A stretch of 64,000 nt of DNA from Mesorhizobium loti (GTDB lineage: Bacteria > Pseudomonadota > Alphaproteobacteria > Rhizobiales > Rhizobiaceae), in NCBI RefSeq assembly GCF_003148495.1, contig NZ_QGGH01000001.1, positions 1,508,347 through 1,572,346 of the forward strand, given 5' to 3'. A program made the position numbers and the translations under genes. Position 1 is the first letter of the stretch, and the number at the start of each line of letters is the position of its first letter. The notes under the pieces are model-generated. The model was not told where the DNA came from and searched no databases. It was given only the letters and a program-made list of their open reading frames with translations. Positions 16,199-24,944 of the stretch are shown one piece after another.

Positions 16199-17386
16199 AT
16201 GGTCTACGCAACATCGGACGGATCGACGCGCCAACGTCTGCGGGTCGGCATGGTCGGCGGCGGCCGCAATGCCTTCATTGGTGCGGTGCATCGCCTTGCC
16301 ATGCGCCTTGACGACCAGATCGCGCTGGTGGCCGGCGCGCTGTCCTCCGATCCGGAGAACGCCGCTGCCTCGGCAGCCGAGATCGGCATCGCGCCGGAGC
16401 GCAGCTATGCCGACTATCGCGTCATGGCAAAGGCAGAAGCCGCGCGGCCGGACGGCATCGAGGCCGTCGTCATCGTCACGCCCAACCATCTGCACGCACC
16501 GATCGCCACCGCATTCCTCGAGGCCGGCATCGACGTGATCTGCGACAAGCCGCTGTCGACGACGCTGGCCGACGCCGAAGCGCTGGTGGCGCTCGCGAAG
16601 GAGAAAAAACGCCGCTTCGTCGTCACCCTCAACAACACCGGCTATGCCATGGTGCGGCAAGCGCGCGAGATGGTGGCGGCGGGCGAGCTCGGACGGATCG
16701 TCTCCGTGCATGGTTCGTATATCCAGGACTGGCTGACCAAGCCGATAGATGCCGAAGGCCAGAAGCAGGCGGAGTGGCGCACCGACCCGGCAAGGGCAGG
16801 GCAGTCGGCGGTGCTGGCCGATATCGGCGTGCATGCCTTCAATCTGGCGAGCTTCATCTCGGGCTGCGAGGCCGAGGCGGTTTCGGCCGATCTGTTCACC
16901 GCTGTGCCGGGGCGCCGGCTCGACGACAATGCGCATGTGATGATGCGCTGGACCGGCGGGGCGCGCGGCACGATCCTGGCCAGCCAGACATCGCCCGGCC
17001 ACTACAATGATCTGTCCGTGCGCATCTATGGCGACAAAGCCGGGCTCGAATGGTCGGGCGCGCGACCGGAAGAACTGCGCTTCTCCCGCTACGGCGAGGA
17101 AACCCGCACGCTGGTGCGCGGCGGCCATGGCTCGACCGAGGAAAGCCGGCGCGTGTCGCGCATGCCGGCGGCGCATCCTGAAGGCTATATCGAGGCCTTC
17201 GCCAATTTCTACCGCGACGCCGCCGACATCATCCGCGCGCACCGTTCCGGTGCGGCGGTCGATCCGGCGCGCGCGGCGCAGGTGCCCGATATCGTCGACG
17301 GCGCGCGCGGCGTGAAGTTTGTCGCGGCGGCGGTGGATTCGAATGCGGCAGGTGGGGCATGGACGGCTGCGCGGTTTGGGAGATAG
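16199..17386 (+). CDS. Gfo/Idh/MocA family oxidoreductase
   Basis: A 395-residue NAD(P)-dependent sugar oxidoreductase. The Rossmann motif is VGMVGGGRNAF near 16-25, the family Lys is in CDKP at 115-118, and a GVHAFNLASF helix with Asp and His carries the usual catalytic residues. The start has GGGAGGAG seven bases upstream. Members oxidise inositols, glucose derivatives or related sugars. It is divergent from the RpiR regulator and presumably joins the same catabolic route as the SDR and isomerase. Confidence 0.9.
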   Translation: MVYATSDGSTRQRLRVGMVGGGRNAFIGAVHRLAMRLDDQIALVAGALSSDPENAAASAAEIGIAPERSYADYRVMAKAEAARPDGIEAVVIVTPNHLHAPIATAFLEAGIDVICDKPLSTTLADAEALVALAKEKKRRFVVTLNNTGYAMVRQAREMVAAGELGRIVSVHGSYIQDWLTKPIDAEGQKQAEWRTDPARAGQSAVLADIGVHAFNLASFISGCEAEAVSADLFTAVPGRRLDDNAHVMMRWTGGARGTILASQTSPGHYNDLSVRIYGDKAGLEWSGARPEELRFSRYGEETRTLVRGGHGSTEESRRVSRMPAAHPEGYIEAFANFYRDAADIIRAHRSGAAVDPARAAQVPDIVDGARGVKFVAAAVDSNAAGGAWTAARFGR

Positions 17387-17399
17387 TTGCCCGCGCTGA

Positions 17400-18323
17400 T
17401 TACAAAAGCCGCAGCCGCTGATCGATGAGCTGGAACAGCCTGGTGTCGTCGACCTCGGTGATGACGTGGCAGACCGGCAGGCCCTTGCCGGCGCCATTCT
17501 CGACCAGCGTCGCCCGCGTGCGGCCATAGGCGCCGGACGGATCGCAGTCGACCTCGATCACCGCGTCGACGCCCCTGAACAGGGTCGGGTCAATCAGGAA
17601 CGCCGTCACGCAGGGGTCATGCAGGCTGGCGTCGCCGCTGCCATAGTGGCGCATCATGGCAATGGCCGTTTTCATGATCGGGCTGCTGTCGCGCTCGAGT
17701 TGCTCGAACCTCACCTTGGTCAACGTGGCGTGGCGGGTCACGTCCAGCCCAAACATGGTCATCGGAATGCCGGAAGACAGCACGATTTGTGCCGCATGCG
17801 GATCGATCCAGATGTTGAACTCCGCATCGGTCGCGGTGTTGCCGGGGCTGAAGGCGGCACCGCCCATGAAGGCGATGGCCTTGATCTTGCCGGCGATGGA
17901 CGGTTCCTTGATCAGCGCGAGTGCAATGTTGGTCATCGGGCCGATCGGGCAAAGCGTGATCTGGCCAGGCTCGCGCAGGATCGTCTCGATGATGAAATCG
18001 ACAGCGTGCTGCCCCTGGATCTCGTGCGTGGCATCGGGCACGTCGAGGTCGCCGAGGCCGTCGGTGCCGTGCACCGAGGCGCCCCTTTCTTCACGCGGCA
18101 GGATGATCGGCCTGATACAGCCGGCATAGACCGGAATGTCCTGGCGATTGGCCATGGCGGTGATGCGCAACGCATTGCGGGTGGTCAATGGCTGCGAGAC
18201 GTTGCCGACGACCGTCGTTATGCCGACGATCTCGATTTCATCGGGCGAGGCAAAGGCCAGGAGAAGCGCTATGGCGTCGTCGACGCCGGGGTCGCAATCG
18301 AGGATAATTCTGCTCTTGGCCAT
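17400..18323 (-). CDS. Nucleoside hydrolase (inosine-uridine preferring type)
   Basis: A 307-residue protein with the N-terminal Ca-binding signature DCDPGVDDA at 9-17, the GGAAFSPGN segment and a DPCVTAFLIDP motif late in the chain, all typical of IU nucleoside hydrolases. The enzyme splits the N-glycosidic bond of nucleosides to base plus ribose. It lies downstream of an NMT1/THI5-type importer in the same direction, though a strong terminator hairpin intervenes. Together they suggest uptake and cleavage of a nucleoside or base-related compound. Confidence 0.92.
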   Translation of the reverse strand: MAKSRIILDCDPGVDDAIALLLAFASPDEIEIVGITTVVGNVSQPLTTRNALRITAMANRQDIPVYAGCIRPIILPREERGASVHGTDGLGDLDVPDATHEIQGQHAVDFIIETILREPGQITLCPIGPMTNIALALIKEPSIAGKIKAIAFMGGAAFSPGNTATDAEFNIWIDPHAAQIVLSSGIPMTMFGLDVTRHATLTKVRFEQLERDSSPIMKTAIAMMRHYGSGDASLHDPCVTAFLIDPTLFRGVDAVIEVDCDPSGAYGRTRATLVENGAGKGLPVCHVITEVDDTRLFQLIDQRLRLL

Positions 18324-18352
18324 GCCTGAAAGTCCATTCTCTTTGTACTGGT

Positions 18353-18383
18353 AAAAAGGGCCATCCCCGTCGGGATGGCCCTT
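18353..18383 (-). terminator. Rho-independent terminator after the NMT1-type importer
   Basis: AAGGGCCATCCC (18356-18367) pairs perfectly with GGGATGGCCCTT (18372-18383) around a four-base loop. On the minus strand the stem is followed by a T5 run (18353-18357). It lies between the binding-protein gene and the nucleoside hydrolase gene, so it should stop or reduce read-through into the latter. Confidence 0.9.
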
Positions 18384-18405
18384 GTCGTGAGGGGCGAGGC
18401 TGCGC

Positions 18406-19395
18406 CTACTTGAGCAGCTCGTTGGTGTAGTATTTCGAGGCCGGCAGGACTTCCTTGATCTGGTCGGTGTCCTTCAACGCCTGGGCGATCGGCAGCCAGT
18501 TCTTGTCTTCCTGCATCATGTAGCCGGTATCGCCTTTCATCAGGGCGGCGGTGAGCTTCCAGCCGGAGAGATTGTAGGCGAGGCTGCCGCCTTCCGGATA
18601 AGCCTTGGTGAACATCTCGGCGGCTTCTTCGGGATGGTCGGCGGCCCATTCGGTCGCCTTGATGGTGGCGCGCATCCACTTCTTGGCGACATCGCCGTGT
18701 TCGGCGAGGTAGGCGGTGGATGCGGTATAGGTCCAGACCGGGACATCGGGCGCGCCTGCCGCCGCACCGATGAGGCTGGTCGGATCCTTCTTCAAGGTCT
18801 CCTGCACCTGCGGCACCAGATAGTTCTCGGTGTTGGTGGCGATGTCGATCTTGCCGGCAAGCAGAAGATTGGTGTCGGAATCCTGCGCGATGATCAGCTT
18901 GACGTCGTCCTCGGTCAGCTTGGCGGCCTTGAGCACGAACGGCATCATCGCCTTGGTCCAGGAGTCGGTATAGATGGCGATCGATTTGCCCTTGAGGTTG
19001 TCGAGCGAAAGCGGCTCGCCGGGGCGGCCGAACAGACCCCAATTGTTGCTCTTGGTGTAGAGGCCGATCGAGGTGATCGGAATGCCTTGGGAGGCGCCGA
19101 AGACGACGTCGGTGGTGGCTTCGAAGCCGATCTCGGCCTGGCCGACGGCGAGTAGCCGCGCTGTGGTCTGCGAGTCCGGCGGGAAGATGACATCGACCTT
19201 GATGCCTTCGGCTTCGTAAAAGCCCTTCTGCTGGGCGACCAGCGTCGGGATCAGTTCGAAATCGGCGCTCGCCCAGTCATAAACGAAGCGGACGGTGGTG
19301 AGGTCGGCCGCGCTGGCCGGAGCCGCGCCGAAAGCGGCGCCAAGGGCAAGCAGGCCCACGGTCGCCGAGATCATCTTCGTATAGGTCATATGCAT
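18406..19395 (-). CDS. ABC transporter substrate-binding protein (NMT1/THI5-like)
   Basis: A 329-residue periplasmic binding protein. The start at 19395 follows AGGAGGAG, and a signal peptide ends near ASAAD. The mature part opens VRFVYDWASADFELIP and has QAEIGFEATTDVV and KGKSIAIYTDSW segments typical of NMT1/SsuA-like type II binding proteins, which carry pyrimidine precursors, sulfonates or riboflavin-like compounds. It is third in a leftward ATPase-permease-binding protein operon with a LacI-type operator upstream. Proximity to a nucleoside hydrolase favours a nucleobase- or nucleoside-like ligand. Confidence 0.88.
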   Translation of the reverse strand: MHMTYTKMISATVGLLALGAAFGAAPASAADLTTVRFVYDWASADFELIPTLVAQQKGFYEAEGIKVDVIFPPDSQTTARLLAVGQAEIGFEATTDVVFGASQGIPITSIGLYTKSNNWGLFGRPGEPLSLDNLKGKSIAIYTDSWTKAMMPFVLKAAKLTEDDVKLIIAQDSDTNLLLAGKIDIATNTENYLVPQVQETLKKDPTSLIGAAAGAPDVPVWTYTASTAYLAEHGDVAKKWMRATIKATEWAADHPEEAAEMFTKAYPEGGSLAYNLSGWKLTAALMKGDTGYMMQEDKNWLPIAQALKDTDQIKEVLPASKYYTNELLK

Positions 19396-19444
19396 TGAAC
19401 TCCTCCTGTTATCGTTGGTTGGCATTTGCAGATTGGTGGCTCGT

Positions 19445-20260
19445 TCACGAAGTGGTCCTCGGGGGGTTCCATTGCGCCCATGCCGGTGCGGTCGAACGCG
19501 AACGCCATGGCGTCATCAGCACCTCGAGCCCGAACACGAGCAGGAACGAGCCGACGCCGATGACGGTCAAAAGCAGCATGGCGGCGTAGACGCCGGCCGT
19601 GTTCATCTGCGCGTTGGCGGTGAGCAGATAGGTGCCCAAGCCCTGCTTGGACGAAGCGGTCCATTCGCCGATGACGGCGCCGGTCACCGCATAGGTGGCG
19701 CCGATCTTGAGGCCGGAAAACAGCGGGCCGATGCAGGCCGGCAATTTGACGATGGCGAAGGTGCGCAGGCCACCGCCGCCCATCAGGCGCGCCAGATTGA
19801 GCATATCGCGATCGACCGAGGCCAGGCCATCGAGCACGTTGACCACAACCGGGAAGAACACGATCCAAGCGACGATGATCAGCTTTGGGGTGATGCCGAA
19901 GCCGAAGATGATGACCAGCGGTGCGGCAATGGCGACGATCGGCACGGCCTGCGAAATGATCAGCGCCGGCATGACCAGGCGTTGCACGACACGGATCTGC
20001 CCCATCGCCAGAGCAAGCAGGAAGCCGATGAGGGCGCCGAGCACATAGCCGATCGCGGTTTCATAGAGCGTCTGGCCGGTCAGCACCGAGAGCCGCGGCC
20101 AGTTGTCGAAGAGCGTCTGGAAGGCGAGCGCCGGCGGCGGAATGACATAGGGCGGCAGCCCGGAGACCCAGACCAGCACCTGCCATGCGACCAGGATCAG
20201 CACCATGGCCACGACCCAGATCAAGAACGGTCCCGCCGCCGCTCCAAACCGTGTGTTCAT
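19445..20260 (-). CDS. ABC transporter permease (SsuC/ThiX-like)
   Basis: A 271-residue BPD_transp_1 permease with about six TM segments and the EAA-type loop LARLMGGGGLRTFAIVKLP. The ATG at 20260 has an AGGGAG upstream; a longer frame from a TTG at 20305 is possible but less likely. It partners the ATPase upstream and the binding protein downstream. Confidence 0.88.
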   Translation of the reverse strand: MNTRFGAAAGPFLIWVVAMVLILVAWQVLVWVSGLPPYVIPPPALAFQTLFDNWPRLSVLTGQTLYETAIGYVLGALIGFLLALAMGQIRVVQRLVMPALIISQAVPIVAIAAPLVIIFGFGITPKLIIVAWIVFFPVVVNVLDGLASVDRDMLNLARLMGGGGLRTFAIVKLPACIGPLFSGLKIGATYAVTGAVIGEWTASSKQGLGTYLLTANAQMNTAGVYAAMLLLTVIGVGSFLLVFGLEVLMTPWRSRSTAPAWAQWNPPRTTS

Positions 20261-20316
20261 TCCCGTGCTCCCTATTGGCCGTGAGGTCAGTGCCTGATTG
20301 GTCAATGCCCAATCGG

Positions 20317-21117
20317 TCAGTGGTAGAGATGCTGCATGATCTGCCGCTTCAGGCCGACGAATGTGTCTGTCGTCAGCACTTCCAGCGGCCGTGGCCTGGG
20401 CAGGTCGACGGTAAGGATTTCGGCGATGCGGCCCGGCCGCGGCGTCATCACCACGATGCGGTCAGCGAGATAGATCGCCTCGTCCACATCATGGGTGACG
20501 AACAGGATGGTGCGCTTGAGGTCGCGCCAGAGCTGCAGCAGCCATTGCTGCATGCCAAGCCGCGTCTGCGCGTCGAGTGCGCCGAACGGCTCGTCGAGCA
20601 GCATCACCTGGCGGCCGGCGGCGATAGTGCGCATCATGGCGACGCGCTGGCGCATGCCGCCTGACAGGGCATGCGGATAGTGGTTGAGGAAGTCGCCGAG
20701 ACCGTAGCGGCTGGCCAGTTCCGCCGCCTCGGCGCGATCCTGCGCGGTGGCGCCGCGTGTCAATGACGCAGCGAGCGTAATGTTGCCGAGCACGGTCCGC
20801 CACGGCAGCATCAAATCCTTCTGCAGCATGTAGCCGACCTGGCCCGGCCGGTTGCTGACATCGTGGCCGTCGAGCACGATCTTTCCCGATGTTGCCTTGA
20901 GCAGGCCCGAGACGACATTGAACAGCGTGCTCTTGCCGCAGCCGGAGGCCCCGAGGATGCAGACGAATTCTCCGTCGGCGATATCGAGGCTGACATCGCT
21001 CAACGCGGTTACTGATCCGAAACTGACGTTGAGCTTTTCGATCGACAGTTTGGTTGGAGCCGGCGTCCCTGATCCGGGAGGCTCGGCGGCAGTGCGTGGC
21101 TCCCGCGCTTCCGGCAT
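20317..21117 (-). CDS. ABC transporter ATP-binding protein (SsuB/TauB-like)
   Basis: A 266-residue single-domain ATPase with Walker A GASGCGKST at 56-64, Q-loop MLQKDLMLPW, signature LSGGMRQR, Walker B VMLLDEPFGALD and switch THDVDEA. It is the first gene of the leftward importer operon. A perfect 20-base palindrome lies 132 bases upstream. Confidence 0.92.
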   Translation of the reverse strand: MPEAREPRTAAEPPGSGTPAPTKLSIEKLNVSFGSVTALSDVSLDIADGEFVCILGASGCGKSTLFNVVSGLLKATSGKIVLDGHDVSNRPGQVGYMLQKDLMLPWRTVLGNITLAASLTRGATAQDRAEAAELASRYGLGDFLNHYPHALSGGMRQRVAMMRTIAAGRQVMLLDEPFGALDAQTRLGMQQWLLQLWRDLKRTILFVTHDVDEAIYLADRIVVMTPRPGRIAEILTVDLPRPRPLEVLTTDTFVGLKRQIMQHLYH

Positions 21118-21248
21118 TCAGAACCCCTCTTGCTGCAGGCAAACCCTGGCTCGAAAACGCATAAGTCCTCCCATGACCTAGCCGGCACCCTGCAGGCCCG
21201 CCTGATGCCAAGCAGACCCGCCTGTCCCGCAAACGGCGACGGGCTAGC

Positions 21249-21268
21249 TTAGGTAAACGTTTACCTAA
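21249..21268. promoter_or_regulatory. Perfect 20-bp palindrome, likely LacI-family operator
   Basis: TTAGGTAAACGTTTACCTAA is a perfect inverted repeat with the central ACGT-type symmetry common to LacI-family operators. It lies between the leftward importer operon and the rightward LacI-type gene, so it can control both and autoregulate the regulator. Confidence 0.8.
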
Positions 21269-21413
21269 CGAGTTATATGCGTTATGTCAAATCCACGGCG
21301 CAGGCTGTCGATCACGCGACCTGTTTCTTTGGAACAGCGATCCGTGCTAGTCGCATGCCGATGTTCCGATGGCGGCAGAGACAGGCTATCGTTCGTCGAA
21401 ATGGCGAGGGAAT

Positions 21414-22409
21414 GTGGCAACGACGATCAAAGATATCGCCCGGCAGGCTGGTGTATCGGCTGCAACCGTTTCAAAGGTCCTCAACCGCAAAGACCACTCC
21501 ATAGGCGAGAAGACCCGGGAAAAAATCTGGTCGCTGGTCAAGGAACTCAATTATACGCCCAACTCGATCGCCCGGTCGCTTATTACCCGCAGTTCGCGTG
21601 TCATCGGCGTCATCGTGCCTGACATTCTCAATGCCTATTTCACGGAGCTCGTCCGCGCTTGCGACCAGGCCGCGCGTGAGCGGGGTTATTCGACGATCCT
21701 GTGTAATTCCGACAGCGATCCCGAAAAGGAGGCATCGCATTTGACCTTCCTCGCCAGTCACGGCGTCGATGGCATCGTGCTTGCCGCAAGCGATCTGATT
21801 CCTGACGCCCACCTCCTGGAGAGGCTCAGGATACCCTTGGTATCGATGGACCGGGAAATTCCCGACCTCGATTGCCTCGCTGCGCGAATCGACACGGACT
21901 ACGAGACGGGTGCCTTCCTGTCGGCAAGCCATCTGATCCGGGCAGGGCACAGGCGGATTGCGTTCGTCAGCGGCAACCCCCAGGCGTCGAACACGAAAAT
22001 CAGGCGGGCGGGATTCGAGCGGGCGCATCGCGAGGCCGGGTTGCCAGTCGATCCGGATCTGATCGAGTGCGGTGCCTTCAACCATCGATTTGGACTGGTG
22101 GCCACGCGCACGCTGCTCGACCGCACCAGCTTCACGGCCATGTGCTGCATGAGCGACATGCTGGCTATGGGGGCGACCGTGGCGCTGCGCGAACGCGGCT
22201 TGAGCGTTCCCGAGGATTGCGCGGTGATCGGCTTCGACAACATCTATATCGCACCGCTTCTCGTTCGGCCGCTTTCGACGATCGAGCGGCGCATTTCCGA
22301 GTCCGGCTATCTGGCGATCGGCGCGCTGATCGATTTTCTCGATGACCCCACGCATCCGCGCCGGATGGTGCTCATGGAACCGACGGTGATCCAGAGGGAG
22401 ACGACGTAG
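21414..22409 (+). CDS. LacI family transcriptional regulator
   Basis: A 331-residue regulator. The HTH ATTIKDIARQAGVSAATVSK begins right after a GTG at 21414 that has GAGGG upstream; an in-frame ATG at 21369 would add 15 residues without a Shine-Dalgarno. The rest is a periplasmic-binding-protein-like ligand domain (VIGVIVPDILNAYF, HGVDGIVLAAS, HRRIAFVSG, CAVIGFDNIYIAP). It is divergent from the NMT1-type importer and probably controls it through the palindrome at 21249. Confidence 0.92.
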   Translation: MATTIKDIARQAGVSAATVSKVLNRKDHSIGEKTREKIWSLVKELNYTPNSIARSLITRSSRVIGVIVPDILNAYFTELVRACDQAARERGYSTILCNSDSDPEKEASHLTFLASHGVDGIVLAASDLIPDAHLLERLRIPLVSMDREIPDLDCLAARIDTDYETGAFLSASHLIRAGHRRIAFVSGNPQASNTKIRRAGFERAHREAGLPVDPDLIECGAFNHRFGLVATRTLLDRTSFTAMCCMSDMLAMGATVALRERGLSVPEDCAVIGFDNIYIAPLLVRPLSTIERRISESGYLAIGALIDFLDDPTHPRRMVLMEPTVIQRETT

Positions 22410-22639
22410 CGAGGCGACGGGCTTCGAACGTCTGGCGCAACCCCTCCTGCCCGAATATCGCCTCTCCGCATCCCTTCCCGGTTAAAAAAGTATCATCCGT
22501 TGCCCTGAATCGTGGTGGCGCCTGTTGTCATGAGCCGATACCGTGGCTCTTGAAATGCAGAGCCGAAACCAATTCGGCCGGTTTAGGGAATGTGGGCCGA
22601 ACGCGGCAACGATCCGTGCCGGCCTGGGAGGAAACGGAC

Positions 22640-23524
22640 ATGGAACCGGACCTGGAAGTAGTCCAGATACGACGCGGTGAGTCCTTCAAGGCGTGGTCGC
22701 ATGGCTACCCCTTCCATACGGTGCGCTGGCATTTCCATCCCGAATATGAATTGCATCAGGTGATCTTCACCAATGGCCGCTATTTCGTCGGCGACTTCAT
22801 CGGCGAGTTCGAGCCGGGCAATCTGGTGCTGACCGGGCCGAACCTGCCGCACAATTGGGTCAGCGACATCCCCAGGGACAGCTCGATCCCGCTGCGCGGC
22901 CGCATCATCCAGTTTTCCGAGAGCTTCATCGGTGACGCCATGCATGTGCTGCCGGAGCTGGCGGGGCTGGGGCACCTGCTCGAAGCGTCGCGGCGCGGCG
23001 TGCTGTTTTCCAACCGCACCAGCAAGGCGCTGGCGCCATTGATGGAAGAGATGATGCAGGCGCAGGGTGTGCGCCGCATCGAGCTATTCATGATGATCGC
23101 AGGCCTGCTCAGCCGCGCCCAGGAATTCCAGCTGCTGGCCAGCGCCAGCTACCGGCCCGATCCGTCGGGCTACATGACCGCCGGCATGAACAAGGCACTC
23201 GCCTATATCAGGGAGAACCTGACGCAGCTGTTCGACGAGGCGGATCTCGCTGCCATTGCCGGCCAGTCGACCGGCGCCTTCTCACGCTCGTTTCGCCGCC
23301 ACACCGGCATGTCGCTGGTGCAGTATGTCAAGCGGCTGCGCATCAATCTCGCCTGCCAGATCCTGATGAGCGACGAGCAGGCCTCGATCACCGACATCTG
23401 CTACGAGGTCGGCTTCAACAATTTGTCCAATTTCAACCGGCAGTTCCTGGCGGAGAAGGGCATGCCGCCCTCGCGCTTCAGGCGCCTGCTGGCCGACAAC
23501 ATCAATGCGGGCAAAGCCGCTTAA
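22640..23524 (+). CDS. AraC family transcriptional regulator
   Basis: A 294-residue regulator with an N-terminal cupin-like sensor domain (WHFHPEYELHQV, FEPGNLVLTGPNLPHNW) and a C-terminal double HTH (ADLAAIAGQSTGAFSRSFRRH, ITDICYEVGFNNLSNFNRQF). The ATG at 22640 follows GGGAGGAAAC. It stands just upstream of, and in the same direction as, the ribitol-type importer and enzymes, so it is the likely activator of that locus. Confidence 0.92.
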   Translation: MEPDLEVVQIRRGESFKAWSHGYPFHTVRWHFHPEYELHQVIFTNGRYFVGDFIGEFEPGNLVLTGPNLPHNWVSDIPRDSSIPLRGRIIQFSESFIGDAMHVLPELAGLGHLLEASRRGVLFSNRTSKALAPLMEEMMQAQGVRRIELFMMIAGLLSRAQEFQLLASASYRPDPSGYMTAGMNKALAYIRENLTQLFDEADLAAIAGQSTGAFSRSFRRHTGMSLVQYVKRLRINLACQILMSDEQASITDICYEVGFNNLSNFNRQFLAEKGMPPSRFRRLLADNINAGKAA

Positions 23525-23762
23525 CGGAGGAGCCAGGGAGGAACCAAGGGAGGAACAACACTTTTTCGCCTGAAGGCGTGGCCCGCATGACGCGGTCCGC
23601 GATGGAGAGCGCTTGTCTTGAAAAAGGATGTCGGCGCGGCTCGAAAGGCCGGCGCCGGGGCTCTGGTTCCCAATTGCAGTTGGGGCGAGGGCGGAGGCGT
23701 GTCTTCACACCAAAGCAGTCAACGACCTTCTTACAACCATATCCAGAAACGGAGAAGACCGA

Positions 23763-24845
23763 ATGACCAAACTTTCATTGAAATCCGCTGGGAAGTCCGC
23801 CGGCATGGCAGCAATTGCGCTGTCGCTGCTGGCCGGCACCGCCGCGATCGCCAGGGCCGCCGAGGTCACCGACGCCACTGTCGCCTTCCTGATGCCCGAC
23901 CAGGCCTCGACCCGCTACGAGCAGCACGATTATCCCGGCTTCGCCGCCGAGATGAAGAAGCTGTGCCCGGGCTGCAAGGTGCTCTACCAGAATGCCGATG
24001 CCGACGCCTCGCGCCAGCAGCAGCAGTTCAACTCGGTGATCTCGCAGGGCGCCAAGGCGATCGTGCTCGACCCGGTCGACTCGACCGCTGCCGCCTCGCT
24101 GGTGAAGCTGGCGCAGAGCCAGGGCATCAAGGTCATCGCCTATGACCGGCCGATCCCGACAGCACCGGCTGACTTCTATGTCTCGTTCAACAATGAAGGC
24201 ATCGGCAAGGCCATCGCCGACTCGCTGGTCGAGCACCTGAAGGCGCTGAAGGTCGATCCGGCCACGGGCGGCGTCTTGCAGATCAACGGCTCGCCGACCG
24301 ATGCGGCGGCCGGCCTGATCAAGAAGGGCATCCATGCAGGCCTCGACAACAGCGGCTACCAGATCCTGGCCGAATACGACACGCCGGAATGGGCGCCGCC
24401 GAAGGCGCAGCAATGGGCCGGCGGCCAGATCACCCGCTTCGGCCCGAAGATCCTCGGCGTCGTCGCCGCCAATGACGGCACCGGTGGCGGCGCCATCGCG
24501 GCGTTCAAGGCGGCCGGCGTCGATCCCGTGCCGCCGGTGACCGGCAATGACGCGACGATCGCAGCACTTCAGCTGATCATCGCCGGCGATCAGTACAACA
24601 CCATCTCCAAGCCGAGCGAGATCGTGGCTGCGGCCGCCGCCAACATCGCCATCAAGCTGCTTTCGGGCGAGACGCCGAAGGCCGAGATGACACTGTACGA
24701 CACGCCCTCGCAGCTGTTCACGCCAGCCGTGGTGACGCAGGAAAACCTGAAGGCCGAGATCATCGACAAGAAGATCAACACCGCGGCCGAACTCTGCGTC
24801 GATCGCTACGCGGAAGGCTGCAAGAAGCTGGGCATCGGGAACTGA
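23763..24845 (+). CDS. Sugar ABC transporter substrate-binding protein (XylF-like), probable ribitol importer
   Basis: A 360-residue type I binding protein with a Sec signal peptide ending near ARAAE and motifs VAFLMPDQASTRYEQHD, LDPVDSTAAASLV, AYDRPIP and VVAANDGTGGGAIAAF that recall XylF/ChvE-type proteins. GGAGAAG precedes the ATG. It starts an importer (binding protein, ATPase, permease) followed by ribitol dehydrogenase and ribulokinase, so ribitol or a related pentitol is the inferred ligand. A strong hairpin follows the stop. Confidence 0.9.
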   Translation: MTKLSLKSAGKSAGMAAIALSLLAGTAAIARAAEVTDATVAFLMPDQASTRYEQHDYPGFAAEMKKLCPGCKVLYQNADADASRQQQQFNSVISQGAKAIVLDPVDSTAAASLVKLAQSQGIKVIAYDRPIPTAPADFYVSFNNEGIGKAIADSLVEHLKALKVDPATGGVLQINGSPTDAAAGLIKKGIHAGLDNSGYQILAEYDTPEWAPPKAQQWAGGQITRFGPKILGVVAANDGTGGGAIAAFKAAGVDPVPPVTGNDATIAALQLIIAGDQYNTISKPSEIVAAAAANIAIKLLSGETPKAEMTLYDTPSQLFTPAVVTQENLKAEIIDKKINTAAELCVDRYAEGCKKLGIGN

Positions 24846-24863
24846 CCGCGACCCTTGCCCGCT

Positions 24864-24900
24864 GCGCTGCCTGGCCGCCCGCGCGGCGGCCAGGCAGCGC
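24864..24900 (+). other. Intercistronic GC-rich hairpin after the binding-protein gene
   Basis: GCGCTGCCTGGCCGCC (24864-24879) pairs perfectly with GGCGGCCAGGCAGCGC (24885-24900) around five bases. No T run follows, so it is more likely an mRNA 3'-end stabiliser or partial terminator that raises binding-protein expression over the ATPase. A small palindrome GAACCGGTTC follows at 24915-24924. Confidence 0.75.
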
Positions 24901-24944
24901 ACATCCGATTTATTGAACCGGTTCTTTTGAAAGGTGTTCCAGGC

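Noticed and set aside
20261..20305. Extended TTG start for the NMT1-type permease
   Set aside because: The ATG at 20260 has a better Shine-Dalgarno and the extension is not hydrophobic or conserved-looking; left as a possibility only.
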